In this document: positions 42,415-51,711 of the stretch, in pieces | Layout of the letters: the number at the start of each line of letters is the position of its first letter | How positions within the stretch are numbered: the stretch's first letter is position 1 | Assembly (NCBI GenBank): GCA_022071955.1 | Contig: JAJVIM010000004.1 | Span: 186,001-250,000, forward strand | Reading direction: 5' to 3' | DNA: 64,000 nt | DNA from: Anaerolineae bacterium | GTDB taxonomy: Bacteria > Chloroflexota > Anaerolineae > 4572-78 > J111 | Position numbers and translations under genes: made by a program | The notes under the pieces: model-generated | Told to the model about the DNA's origin: nothing | The model's input: the letters and a program-made list of their open reading frames with translations, nothing else | Databases searched by the model: none

Positions 42415-44037
42415 CTAGTATTTACCAACGCCAAGTTTTTTCTCTAGCCGTTGGCTGGCACGTGACATAGTAAAGGCAAAAACCCAGTAAACCAGCGCCA
42501 CAAAGGCGTAGGTTTCTCGTTGCAACCCCAACCAATCCGGCTGGGCCACCACCACCTGGGCAATTTTTAACAGGTCAAACAGGCCCACAATCGACACCAG
42601 CGATGTGTCTTTGAAAAGGCTGATAAACTGACCCACAATGGCCGGGATCACCAGCCGCAGCGCCTGTGGCAAAATAATCATCCGCATCGATTGGGCGGTG
42701 CTCAGCCCCATCGCCGCGGCGGCTTCGTACTGCCCTTTGGGGATGGCTTGCAGCCCGCCGCGCACGTTTTCGGCCAGGTAGGCGGCGCTGAACAGAATGA
42801 TCCCGACTACCACCCGCAGCAGGTTGTCGATTTCTACCTCTTTGGGCAAAAAGATGGGCAGCAGGATTTGGGCCATAAACAACACGGTGATCAGGGGCAC
42901 GCCGCGGATCATTTCGATGTAAATCACGGAGAAGGCTTTAATGATATTGCCGCTCAGAAAATAGCCAATGGCCCAGAAAATGCCAACAATCACCAAAGCT
43001 TGCAGCACGGCGTAAGCTATCGGCGACAGCGTAACCACCCAGATTGGCGGGTCACGGAAGAGAATGGGGATGTTCAGTGTCACCTCTTCGGTGGGCCAGC
43101 CGCCCAATCCCCAATAGATAAACAACAGCCCCGCGCCCCAAACCCACAGCAACGGTACGCCGCGCATCTGGCTGCGCCGGCCCAGGGCCAGCATCACCCC
43201 AATAGGAAACGAGACCACAATCCCCACCACAGACAGGATGATGGTTAGCAGTAACCCGCCCCAGCGATTGGTGCCCACCGTATCAAAAATGCCAAAACCG
43301 TGCAGAATAACCAGAATGAGCGGCATCGATAGCAGCCAGGCCCAAATCAGAATCTTCCGGGCTTTCTTTAACGGCGAACCGAAGCTCCACGCCAGCAGGC
43401 TGAGCACTCCCAGCGCCAGCACAATCCCCAGCGAGAGCCACACCCGCCAAATCTGGGCCGAAGGATACTGCCCAACCGAGAATAATTTGGTGTTAGCGCC
43501 AACCACCCCCCAAATTGCACCGGGCGTGTCTTCTCTGAGCAGCCCCACAACCTGCGGGGTTGCGGAGAACAACGCGCCAAACACCGCCCACGATAACAAA
43601 CCGCGCACGGCAAATACAATTAAAATGGCCAGCGCCAGCGTGGTCAACGTGCCAAACGGGCCGGTGTACAGGCTATCTTTGAGCCAGTGAACGGGGCCGG
43701 ACCACTGGTGGCGGGCGGCGCTGACAATCACCGCCACCAATCCAATGAGCCACAGGCCCAAAATGAGGCTGGCCAGCAACGCGCCATTAGTTAAAAAGAG
43801 AATAATCTGGCCGGTGGGCGTAACCACCCCGTTGGGCGCCAAAAAGAACGACAGGTTCACCGGTTGGGCGCTGTAAGCCCCCCGGATGATGAAAAGGTTA
43901 AACAGCAGCAGCAGCAAAAAGAAAAGGGTGTGCCAGATGTCGCTGAATATTGTTTTTCTGATATAACCGGGAATATCCAGTTCAAGATTGGACCCGAGCG
44001 ATACCGATCTTTCCGTAGTAGGGGTTAACGTTGCCAT
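42415..44037 (-). CDS. polar amino-acid ABC transporter permease (AapM-like)
   Basis: 540 aa. C-terminal permease domain with the EAA-type loop [24 protein letters not shown]. The N-terminal half adds several transmembrane segments and a soluble part, as in AapM/BztC-type permeases that are longer than HisM. Gap of 3 bases to the partner permease, so the two are coupled. Confidence 0.88.
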   Translation of the reverse strand: MATLTPTTERSVSLGSNLELDIPGYIRKTIFSDIWHTLFFLLLLLFNLFIIRGAYSAQPVNLSFFLAPNGVVTPTGQIILFLTNGALLASLILGLWLIGLVAVIVSAARHQWSGPVHWLKDSLYTGPFGTLTTLALAILIVFAVRGLLSWAVFGALFSATPQVVGLLREDTPGAIWGVVGANTKLFSVGQYPSAQIWRVWLSLGIVLALGVLSLLAWSFGSPLKKARKILIWAWLLSMPLILVILHGFGIFDTVGTNRWGGLLLTIILSVVGIVVSFPIGVMLALGRRSQMRGVPLLWVWGAGLLFIYWGLGGWPTEEVTLNIPILFRDPPIWVVTLSPIAYAVLQALVIVGIFWAIGYFLSGNIIKAFSVIYIEMIRGVPLITVLFMAQILLPIFLPKEVEIDNLLRVVVGIILFSAAYLAENVRGGLQAIPKGQYEAAAAMGLSTAQSMRMIILPQALRLVIPAIVGQFISLFKDTSLVSIVGLFDLLKIAQVVVAQPDWLGLQRETYAFVALVYWVFAFTMSRASQRLEKKLGVGKY

Positions 44038-44040
44038 AAT

Positions 44041-45723
44041 TTATCGCTCCACCAGGGCTACTTTTTTGTTGTACCAGTTCAAAAAGGCTGAGATCGACAG
44101 GCTAAGGGTGAGGTACGAGGCCATAAACACCAAAATTACCTGCACCGCAAACCCGCTCTGGTTGAGCACGGTGTTGCCCACCGAAACCAGATCCGGGAAG
44201 GCAATCGCTACGGCCAGACTGGAGTTTTTGGTCAGATTGAGATATTGGCTGGTCATAGGGGGGATAATCACCCGCATGGCCTGCGGCAGCACAATTAACC
44301 GCAGCCGCTGCCCTTCGTTGAGGCCAAGGGCGCGGGCGGCTTCGGTTTGGCCCTTGGAAACGGCCAAAATCCCGGCCCGGACAATCTCGGCGGCAAAAGC
44401 GCTGGTGTAAATGGTTAGCCCGGCCAGCAGCGCGGTGAACTCCGGCGAAAGGCCGGTGCCACCCTGAATGTTAAAGCCGGCCGGCGCAGGCGTGTTAACC
44501 ACCAGCGGTGAAATTGAGGCGGGCACAATATCATGGGTAGCCGGGTTTTCCAGCAAGGATCGTTCGGCGGCCAGTTCGGCGCTGGTGCCGGCCAGTAAAT
44601 CGCAGTCGCCGCTGGCGTACCGTTGGCCGGCCTTGCGCATGTTGTCCTCGCTGATGACTCTAACAGCGATGTCCTTGCGGCGTAACTGGCTGGCGGCGTT
44701 GGTTATCCCCACCGAGTCTTTTACCCCACAAACATTAACCGAGGCGGCTTTTAGCGTTTGCAACTGGCTGTCCAGAGCGGTGGTGTCTTGCCCGGCGGCT
44801 TTGGCCTCAGAAACATCCTGGTTCAATTTGGCTATCAAATTGCCAACGTTATCCGGAAATTTCAGGGAGTCGATGGCTTGCTGGCTCAACCCCATTTCTT
44901 TTAAGGCGGTTCTATCTACCCGGAGCATATAAATGGCTTCCAGATCGTCGTAGCTCGTAATATTTCTTGAGGAGACCGTCATGATTGCCTGGTCGCCGAT
45001 GAAGGCGCTGGTCACCAACCAGCCCGCGCCCACAACCACCAAAAAGGCCACAATCGCCGTGCTGATTTTGTTGCGCGGTTCGCCGGTTTTTTCTTCCTGG
45101 CGGCTTTGAATGGTCCACAAGACCATTACCAAAATAATGGCCAGTACAATAAAAGCCAGCCAAACCGGAAAACCGATGGTCGGAACCAGGCTGGGGATAG
45201 TAACCCCGCGCTGGTTGAGAAAAACGGGCAGGCCAAATGGTTGAACACTGTCTCTCACCGGCGGCAGTTTCAGAATAACGGCGAAATACAGGAAGAAAAG
45301 CAAAACCAATAACGGTACATTGCGGATTATTTCAATATAAATGGTGGCGATCCGGCTAATCAGCCAGTTGCTGGAGAGCCGGGCAATCCCCAGAAAAGTC
45401 CCCAGAAAAGTGGTGAGGATAATGCCCAAAAATGAGACCCGGATGGTGTTGACAATGCCAACCCACAACGCCCGGCCAAATGTGTCGGTGGCCTTGTAAC
45501 TAATGCCCTCGGCAATATCAAAGGCGGCGGTGGTGTTTAAAAAGTCAAACCCAATTTTGAGACCCTGGGTTTCGGCGTTGACTAAAAAGTTGCGGATCAG
45601 CCAGCCCAGGCCGGCTAACACCAGCATCAACGCGATAAACTGTCCAATTACGCCCAGAACTCTAACATCGCGCCAAAACGGAATCGAGGCTTCCTGTTTG
45701 AGCTTAGGTGAAGTTGTGGCCAT
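44041..45723 (-). CDS. polar amino-acid ABC transporter permease with embedded binding-protein-like segment (AapQ-like)
   Basis: 560 aa, clearly longer than the roughly 400-aa AapQ I recall. Transmembrane segments occur near 25-45, 85-150, 185-205 and 220-240, and the EAA loop EAARALGLNEGQRLRLIVLPQ is near 461-481. Residues about 326-405 lie in the extracytoplasmic loop and resemble the second lobe of the operon's own binding protein: VC...Y-x-x-G-x-CD with identical spacing (C332 to Y369). No homologous insert is seen in the partner permease. Confidence 0.85.
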   Translation of the reverse strand: MATTSPKLKQEASIPFWRDVRVLGVIGQFIALMLVLAGLGWLIRNFLVNAETQGLKIGFDFLNTTAAFDIAEGISYKATDTFGRALWVGIVNTIRVSFLGIILTTFLGTFLGIARLSSNWLISRIATIYIEIIRNVPLLVLLFFLYFAVILKLPPVRDSVQPFGLPVFLNQRGVTIPSLVPTIGFPVWLAFIVLAIILVMVLWTIQSRQEEKTGEPRNKISTAIVAFLVVVGAGWLVTSAFIGDQAIMTVSSRNITSYDDLEAIYMLRVDRTALKEMGLSQQAIDSLKFPDNVGNLIAKLNQDVSEAKAAGQDTTALDSQLQTLKAASVNVCGVKDSVGITNAASQLRRKDIAVRVISEDNMRKAGQRYASGDCDLLAGTSAELAAERSLLENPATHDIVPASISPLVVNTPAPAGFNIQGGTGLSPEFTALLAGLTIYTSAFAAEIVRAGILAVSKGQTEAARALGLNEGQRLRLIVLPQAMRVIIPPMTSQYLNLTKNSSLAVAIAFPDLVSVGNTVLNQSGFAVQVILVFMASYLTLSLSISAFLNWYNKKVALVER

Positions 45724-45750
45724 CTGTCACCTCATATGGTGGATAAGAAC

Positions 45751-45778
45751 GCAGCCCGGCAGAGGACTGCCGGGCTGC
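45751..45778 (-). other. perfect hairpin between binding-protein and permease genes
   Basis: GCAGCCCGGCAG-AGGA-CTGCCGGGCTGC, 12-bp stem. The leftward transcript has no U-run after it, so it is more likely an mRNA stabiliser or partial attenuator that raises binding-protein levels relative to the permeases. Confidence 0.65.
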
Positions 45779-45793
45779 GGGGTGGATTATTTT

Positions 45794-47038
45794 TTAGCGG
45801 AAGGGCGGAGAGTAAATCAGGCCACCGTCAGTCCACTGACGGTTGGGGCCGCGTTCAAGATTGAACACGGTATCGGGGCCAAGGTGGCGGTCGTAAATTT
45901 CACCGTAGTTGCCTACAGCTTTAATAACTTTAACCATAAAGTCGTTGTCAAGGCCAAGGCCCTGGCCCAGGTCGCCCTCAACACCCAGCAGGTTGCGCAC
46001 AACCGGGTCTTCGCTGGTGGCGGCCATTTCTTCAACATTGGCCGAGGTAATCCCCAATTCTTCGGCATCGAACGTGCCAAAGGTGACCCACTTCACAATG
46101 TCAAACCACTGATCGTCGCCGTGGCGAACCAGCGGCCCGAGCGGTTCTTTGGACATGGTTTCGTCCAGAATAACGTGGTCATCGGGTTTGGCCAGCAGGA
46201 TTTGGTTGGAAACCAGGCCGGATTTGTCGGTGGTGAAGCCATCGCAGCGGCCTTCATCGTAGGCAGCCAGGGTTGATGGAGCATCTGCCAGTACAACCGG
46301 CTCATAATCCACGTTCAGCGCGCGCATCACGTCGGCCAGGTTCTTTTCGGTGGTGGTGCCCTGCTGCACGCAGACGGTTGCGCCCTGCATGTCGGTCAGT
46401 TTGGTGATGCCGCTATCTTTACGGACCATCATGCCCTGGCCGTCGTAAAAGGTGGTGGGCGCAAAGTTAAAGCCCAGCGAGGTGTCGCGGCTGATGGTCC
46501 AGGTGGTGTTGCGAATCAGTACGTCAATTTCCCCGGCTTGCAGTACGGGGAAGCGGTCGGTGCCGGTCAACGCGCGATATTCTACGGCATCGGGATCGCC
46601 CAAAACGGCAGCGGCAATGGCCTTGCAGTAATCAATATCAAAACCGGCAAATTCGTTGGTATCGGGGTCAAGATAACCAAAGCCGGGCACGTTGGCGTTA
46701 ACGCCGCAGTTGAGCTTGCCCCGTTCTTTAACAATAGCCATAGTATTGCCGCCGGCTTGCGCCGCGGGGGCGGCGGTTTCGGCGGTGGTGGCAGTGGGCG
46801 CTTCAGTTGGTTCGGCGGCCGCCATTTCTTCGGTGGGGGCGACTTCGGCGGCCGGCTGTTCGGCAGTTTCAGCGGCAACTTCAACGGTGACCACTTTTTC
46901 TACCGGCACTTCAACGGTGACGACTTTTTCTACTTCAACCGTCACCACCTTTTCTACTACCTGAGTGCCACCGCAGGCCGTAACAAAAAGGCTTAGGGCC
47001 AGGAGACCTACAACAGTGAGCAGGATGTTACGTTTCAT
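45794..47038 (-). CDS. polar amino-acid ABC transporter binding lipoprotein (AapJ/BztA-like)
   Basis: 414 aa. Lipobox LFVTAC places the mature N-terminus at Cys22. A VEKVVTVEV-type repeat follows (26-55), then an Ala/Glu/Thr-rich linker, then the SBP_bac_3 domain (about 100-414) with RGKLNCGVNANVPGF and FAGFDIDYCKAIAAAV. The 80-residue spacer is long and low-complexity, typical of Chloroflexota binding proteins. Confidence 0.9.
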   Translation of the reverse strand: MKRNILLTVVGLLALSLFVTACGGTQVVEKVVTVEVEKVVTVEVPVEKVVTVEVAAETAEQPAAEVAPTEEMAAAEPTEAPTATTAETAAPAAQAGGNTMAIVKERGKLNCGVNANVPGFGYLDPDTNEFAGFDIDYCKAIAAAVLGDPDAVEYRALTGTDRFPVLQAGEIDVLIRNTTWTISRDTSLGFNFAPTTFYDGQGMMVRKDSGITKLTDMQGATVCVQQGTTTEKNLADVMRALNVDYEPVVLADAPSTLAAYDEGRCDGFTTDKSGLVSNQILLAKPDDHVILDETMSKEPLGPLVRHGDDQWFDIVKWVTFGTFDAEELGITSANVEEMAATSEDPVVRNLLGVEGDLGQGLGLDNDFMVKVIKAVGNYGEIYDRHLGPDTVFNLERGPNRQWTDGGLIYSPPFR

Positions 47039-47325
47039 TACTATTCCTTCTCCTCATTAAATTAAAAGAAAGCCAATACTTGCTGTGACGCAAAGATACG
47101 CCAAAAGTTACCAGACTGTCAGATTATGGTTGCGGAATCTGTAATACTATATCACCCCCCGGTAAATGGATTTTTGGATGGCTGAAGAAATTAGGGTAGA
47201 TGAGTTGTGATTTCTGAGGGAAATATTGGCAGGCTTGGCCAATATGGTGCGGATTATAGCAGGTAATATAAAATAGGTCAACCTCGATTTTGAAACGGAT
47301 TTCACAAGGTTAATAACGGTGACAG

Positions 47326-48051
47326 TTAGATAGCCGCAAACGGTTGCGCTTTAACCCAGCTCAAAAATTCGGACAGGGGGCCGTAGCAGGTTTCCAGCGG
47401 CGGAGTGGCCACCGGCGCGGGCAGGTGGTCGGTAATCCACCATGTGCGCAGCCCCAGGCTTTGGGCCGGCACAATATCCCGCTCCCAGTCATCGCCCACC
47501 ATCCAGGCCGAGTCCGGCGCACCGCCTACTTTTTGCAGAATTTCCCGGTAATAGTTGGGGTTGGGCTTGCTATAGTGGCTGTTTTCCATCGACGTGACCA
47601 GAGCAAACTCCAGATTGTTCAGGCCGGCCCAGGCCAGCCGCTGGCCCACAGCGACCGCCGGAAACAGCGGGTTGGTGGCAATTACCACGGTGCAGCCGGC
47701 AGCCAGCAGTAACTCAACCAGGGGCCGGGCGTGGCGACGCCGGCTGGTAAACGCGCGCAGGTGCGGAAAATCGACCCGATAAAATTCGGCCAGAATGGGG
47801 TTAAGTGTGGCCGGGTCAACGTTGATGCGGCGGGTGAAATCGGCCATAAACGCTTCGAGATTGGTGACGGTTGGGTTCTGATTGGCCTGCGTAACCTGCA
47901 CCGCCGCCGACATCGCTTGCCGCAGATTTTGCCCACCCAGATACGGGGCTAACCGCTGATTGAGCGCGTTAAAATAGGCCGGCAAAAATTCTGCCATCGA
48001 GTTGCTCAGCAAAGTGTCGTCCAGGTCCAGTAAAAATGTTGGCTGTGTCAC
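47326..48051 (-). CDS. HAD-superfamily hydrolase
   Basis: 241 aa. Motif I DLDDTL near the N-terminus, motif II CTVVIATN, Lys in HYSKPNP, motif IV VGDDWERD. The cap region is helical. Probably a small phosphatase; substrate unknown. GTG start with GGAG upstream. The 287-base gap to the binding-protein gene holds no gene I can support. Confidence 0.85.
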   Translation of the reverse strand: MTQPTFLLDLDDTLLSNSMAEFLPAYFNALNQRLAPYLGGQNLRQAMSAAVQVTQANQNPTVTNLEAFMADFTRRINVDPATLNPILAEFYRVDFPHLRAFTSRRRHARPLVELLLAAGCTVVIATNPLFPAVAVGQRLAWAGLNNLEFALVTSMENSHYSKPNPNYYREILQKVGGAPDSAWMVGDDWERDIVPAQSLGLRTWWITDHLPAPVATPPLETCYGPLSEFLSWVKAQPFAAI

Positions 48052-48148
48052 GGTTCTGCTCCATTTTGAGGTGTTAATTGTAGAATTATCAATACTAATT
48101 ATAGCAATAAAAGATAATCAACACACTTCTGCCTGCCGCCATAACCGG

Positions 48149-48177
48149 TTGCGGCGATGCCCTTCTCTGGATATAAT
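48149..48177 (+). promoter_or_regulatory. sigma-70-type promoter
   Basis: TTGCGG (48149-48154), 17-base spacer, TATAAT (48172-48177), 30 bases before the Clp-like gene. Confidence 0.65.
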
Positions 48178-48207
48178 GTCTCTTAACCCTACTCAGGAGC
48201 TTGTCTT

Positions 48208-50724
48208 GTGGCCTCATCTCGCGGAACGTTGTCCAAAAACAAAATCACCCCGGAACTGGCGCTGGCCTTAAACCAGGCTGCCGCCCTGATGCAGCATAAA
48301 AAACAAACGGTGCTCACCGCAGAAATGCTGCTGCTGGCCTTTGTCCTTACCCCGGATACCGAGGCCTGCCGCCTGCTGCGCCGGTTGAGCGAGCAAAGCG
48401 GCTTTAATTGGGATATATTTGTGCAGGATGTGGAGCGCGCCGCCACTGACCGCCGCCCGCCGCGCGACGAGCAGTTTGATTTTGTCACCGAAAAAAAGGG
48501 CCGCCTGTCGCTGGGCGGCGAAGTGCTGATTGTGCTTGACGACGGCCTGACTCTGGCCGAGTCGCAATCTGCCGGGCGGTGCAGTTCGGTGCATGCGCTG
48601 GCGGTGATGGCTACCATGCAAATTGGCACCCACTGGCAGCTCAGCCGGCGCAATATTTCACAGCAGGCAATCCTTGCTGCCGTTAGCGGCGGGCCGGCGG
48701 CAACCACCGCGCCGCCGGTGCTGCCCAAAGCCAAAACGCTGCCGTACACGCCCATTTTCCACCGCGCCCAACTTGAGGCCAAACTGGTCAATCTGTTGTC
48801 GATGAAAAGCGCCCGCAACGTGATTTTGGTGGGCGCAACCGGCGTGGGTAAACGCTCGCTGGTGCTGGGTGTGGGCGAGCTGATTGTTAAAGGGCAGGGG
48901 CCGCTGGGGCTGCGCTCGGTGGTGGAGCTGGACGAGCGCCGCCTGCTCGATGACGCCGTGGCCGCGGTTGAAGAAGGGATTCGCAAGGCGATGGGCGGCA
49001 TTTTGTTTGTGCCCGACGTGGCTCGCTTTTTTGGCGGGATTCGCGCCGACTTTCGGGAAGAGGCCGGCAACGCCCTGCAAAAAGCCTTTCTCAGCGATGA
49101 TGTGGTCATTATCGGCACGGCCGCGGAAGAGGCTTACACCAAAAAGTTGCAGGACGTGCGGGTCATCACCGAGCACACCCAGATTTTGCGCGTGCCGCCG
49201 GCCACCGTCGATGAAACCGGCGAGATTCTGGCCACCGTCAAACAAAAATTTGAGTTTGACTACGATTTGAAAATTATCGATGCCAGTTTAACCGAAGCCG
49301 CCCGGCTGGCCGGCCGCTATTACACCGTGAAACCGCTGCCCGGCGCGGCCATCGATTTGGTGCACCGGGCCTGCGCCAACGTAAAAACCAGCCGTCGCGG
49401 CCGCAAAGATGATGATTCCAGCGTCGATAACCAGCTTGACCCGGATGATGTGATGATCACCGCCAGCCTGCTCACCGGCATTCCGGTGAACAGCATGGGC
49501 GCAGACGAGCGCAACCGCTACATGAATATGGTCGCCCATTTGCAGGAGCGCATCATTGGCCAGGAAGCAGCGGTGCTGGCCATCAGCCGGGCCGTTAAAA
49601 TGGCCCGCGTCGGCCTTAAAGACCCGCGCCGGCCCATCGGTTCGTTTCTGTTTTTGGGGCCAACCGGCGTGGGCAAAAGTGAACTGGCCAAAGCGCTGGC
49701 CGAATTTATGTTTGGCACCGAGCGGGCGCTCATCACGTTGGATATGAGCGAATACATGGATGCCTCGTCGGTGAACCGGCTCATCGGCTCGCCGCCGGGT
49801 TACGTGGGCCACGAGCAGGGCGGCCAGCTCACCGACGCGGTCAAACGCCAGCCGTACAGCGTGGTGCTGTTTGACGAGGTGGAAAAGGCCAACACCAAAG
49901 TTTTTGACACGCTGCTGCAAGTAATGGACGAAGGCCGGCTGACCAGCGGCCAGGGTGAAACCGTCAGCTTTAGCGAGTGCGTGATTTTGATGACCAGCAA
50001 CATTGGCGGGCAGCATCTGGCCGATGTGCGGCTGGGCGAGGCCATCCCGGCCAACCTGGATGGCGAGGGCGCCAGTCCGGCCTATCATGTGGACAACATC
50101 CGGCGGCTGCTCGATGACGGGTTTAGCGAGGATGAGCTGGTCTCGTTGTTTGGGGCCGAACCGACGTTTGCGCTCACCACCGCTGATTTTGCCGGCACGG
50201 AAGTGACCAAAGCCGGCATCATCGATAAACTGCTGGAAGCCGCCGAGCAGAAATCGCAGTTTGATTTGCTGCTGGAGCTGGCCCAAAAATACAACCCGGC
50301 CAAATACGAGGCGCTCGAACCCTATTTTAACTGGGGCGTGGCCTGCCGCCGCGCCGAAGCGGAACTGAAAGCCCATTTTCGGCCGGAATTTCTCAACCGG
50401 CTTGACGACATCATCTATTTTCACCCGCTCAACGCCGACCACCTGCGCCGGATTCTGGATTTGCTGCTCAAAAAAGAAACCGCGTTGCTGGCCGGGCAGG
50501 GATTGTCGCTGGAGGTGGTGACCACGGCCAAAGACTGGCTGCTGGCCCAAAACGACCACCCCGAATGGGGCGCTCGGCCTTTGCGGCGGCTGATTCAGCG
50601 CCACATCCGTGAGGCGCTGGCCGAGTACATGCTCAAAGAAAACCCGCCGCCCGGCACCGTGATGAAAGTTCAGAAAAAGGGTGACAGGTTGCAGATTTCG
50701 CGGGATAAACAGGGCGGTAAATAA
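48208..50724 (+). CDS. ClpB/ClpC-like AAA+ protein with degenerate D1 and inserted effector-associated-type domain
   Basis: 838 aa. A Clp_N-like repeat domain (about 10-75), D1 with Walker A GATGVGKRS (209-217) but Walker B ILFVPD (265-270) in place of ILFIDE, and D2 with intact Walker A GPTGVGKS (484-491), Walker B VVLFDE (552-557) and sensor 1 TSN (596-598). Between sensor 1 and the arginine-finger segment FRPEFLNRL (724-732) there is an extra helical block, 626-707. It reads like an effector-associated domain: LLDDGFSEDELVSLF, LLEAAEQKSQFDLLLEL, YNP. D2 is therefore probably an active unfoldase with an adaptor-recruiting plug-in. GTG start with AGGAG 8 bases upstream. Confidence 0.85.
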   Translation: MASSRGTLSKNKITPELALALNQAAALMQHKKQTVLTAEMLLLAFVLTPDTEACRLLRRLSEQSGFNWDIFVQDVERAATDRRPPRDEQFDFVTEKKGRLSLGGEVLIVLDDGLTLAESQSAGRCSSVHALAVMATMQIGTHWQLSRRNISQQAILAAVSGGPAATTAPPVLPKAKTLPYTPIFHRAQLEAKLVNLLSMKSARNVILVGATGVGKRSLVLGVGELIVKGQGPLGLRSVVELDERRLLDDAVAAVEEGIRKAMGGILFVPDVARFFGGIRADFREEAGNALQKAFLSDDVVIIGTAAEEAYTKKLQDVRVITEHTQILRVPPATVDETGEILATVKQKFEFDYDLKIIDASLTEAARLAGRYYTVKPLPGAAIDLVHRACANVKTSRRGRKDDDSSVDNQLDPDDVMITASLLTGIPVNSMGADERNRYMNMVAHLQERIIGQEAAVLAISRAVKMARVGLKDPRRPIGSFLFLGPTGVGKSELAKALAEFMFGTERALITLDMSEYMDASSVNRLIGSPPGYVGHEQGGQLTDAVKRQPYSVVLFDEVEKANTKVFDTLLQVMDEGRLTSGQGETVSFSECVILMTSNIGGQHLADVRLGEAIPANLDGEGASPAYHVDNIRRLLDDGFSEDELVSLFGAEPTFALTTADFAGTEVTKAGIIDKLLEAAEQKSQFDLLLELAQKYNPAKYEALEPYFNWGVACRRAEAELKAHFRPEFLNRLDDIIYFHPLNADHLRRILDLLLKKETALLAGQGLSLEVVTTAKDWLLAQNDHPEWGARPLRRLIQRHIREALAEYMLKENPPPGTVMKVQKKGDRLQISRDKQGGK

Positions 50725-50841
50725 TAAGATAATGGGCGGGAGATAAAAATTTTGGCGGTGGCGGGTAGCGGGTGGCGAGTAATTAACCCTTCATCCTTCA
50801 TTCTTCACCCTTCATAATTATATTTTTACCGGAGTTTTGTT

Positions 50842-51711
50842 GTGGATCTTGAGTCGATGGCGTACATCAAGAGCGAGGCCGAATTTGGCAGCGCCAGAAA
50901 ACGCGCTTTTTTGGAGATGATACTGGGGCTGTTTACCGGCCACAATGTGCATTTGCTCTCGTTTGACGAGGTGGCCGATAAACTGCGGCTCACCCAGTCC
51001 ATCTATCGTGGCCTGCACGATGTGCCGCTCAAAAATATTGTGGGCAGCACCGGCCGCTACGATGATTTCACCCGTCAATTTTTGCCGCGCACCAGCGACA
51101 AACGCGACAAGGAACGCTGGCGCAATATTTACACGCTGGCCGTCACCGGCAAAGGGTTCCCGCAAATTGACGTGTACAAAGTTGACCAGGCCTATTTTGT
51201 AAAAGACGGCAACCACCGGGTGTCGGTGGCCCGCGAGTTGGGCTGGGAGACCATTCAGGCTTACGTTACCGAATTGCCGACTTCGATTTCTTTGGGGCCG
51301 GAGGCCGGCCGCTCCGATCTGCTCATCAAGCAGGAAGCCGCCTATTTTCTGGATCGAACCCAACTGCACAAAACCCGGCCGGAGTCCAAAACCAGCATCG
51401 AATTTACCGAGCTGGGCTGGTATCAGCGGCTGCTCAAACACATCCATCTGCACCGTTTTCTATTGGGGCAGGCCGGCATGCCGGATGTCTCAATTGAAGA
51501 AGCGTCCGCCGATTGGTACGACAAAGTTTATATGCCGATCATCGAAGCCGTTCGCCAGTCTGAGGTGATCAAACATTTCCCCGGCCGCTCCGAGTCCGAT
51601 CTGTACGCCTGGCTGGTAGAAAACCAAACCAGGCTGCGGCAGCGCCACAGCTTTGAAGAAATTGCCCTGTCAGAATCCGCCCGTGAATTTTTGGAAACGG
51701 TTTTAAAATAA
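50842..51711 (+). CDS. ParB-like nuclease-domain protein
   Basis: 289 aa. Central ParB/Srx-like core: a strand (FPQIDVYKV), then FVKDGNHRVSVARELGW with the conserved G-N-H-R turn. The rest is helical and of unknown family. GTG start with a CGGAG site. It follows the Clp-like gene by 117 bases containing CTTCATCCTTCA-type repeats and is coupled to the next gene. It is not a chromosome-partition ParB (no helix-turn-helix domain). Confidence 0.7.
   Translation: MDLESMAYIKSEAEFGSARKRAFLEMILGLFTGHNVHLLSFDEVADKLRLTQSIYRGLHDVPLKNIVGSTGRYDDFTRQFLPRTSDKRDKERWRNIYTLAVTGKGFPQIDVYKVDQAYFVKDGNHRVSVARELGWETIQAYVTELPTSISLGPEAGRSDLLIKQEAAYFLDRTQLHKTRPESKTSIEFTELGWYQRLLKHIHLHRFLLGQAGMPDVSIEEASADWYDKVYMPIIEAVRQSEVIKHFPGRSESDLYAWLVENQTRLRQRHSFEEIALSESAREFLETVLK

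Noticed and set aside
46870..46960. Repeats near the binding-protein N-terminus as a DNA element
   Set aside because: They encode the VEKVVTVEV peptide repeat of the lipoprotein.
49288..50604. 438-residue minus-strand frame opposite the Clp-like gene
   Set aside because: Shadow of a gene with intact AAA+ motifs; His/Gln-rich translation without family features.
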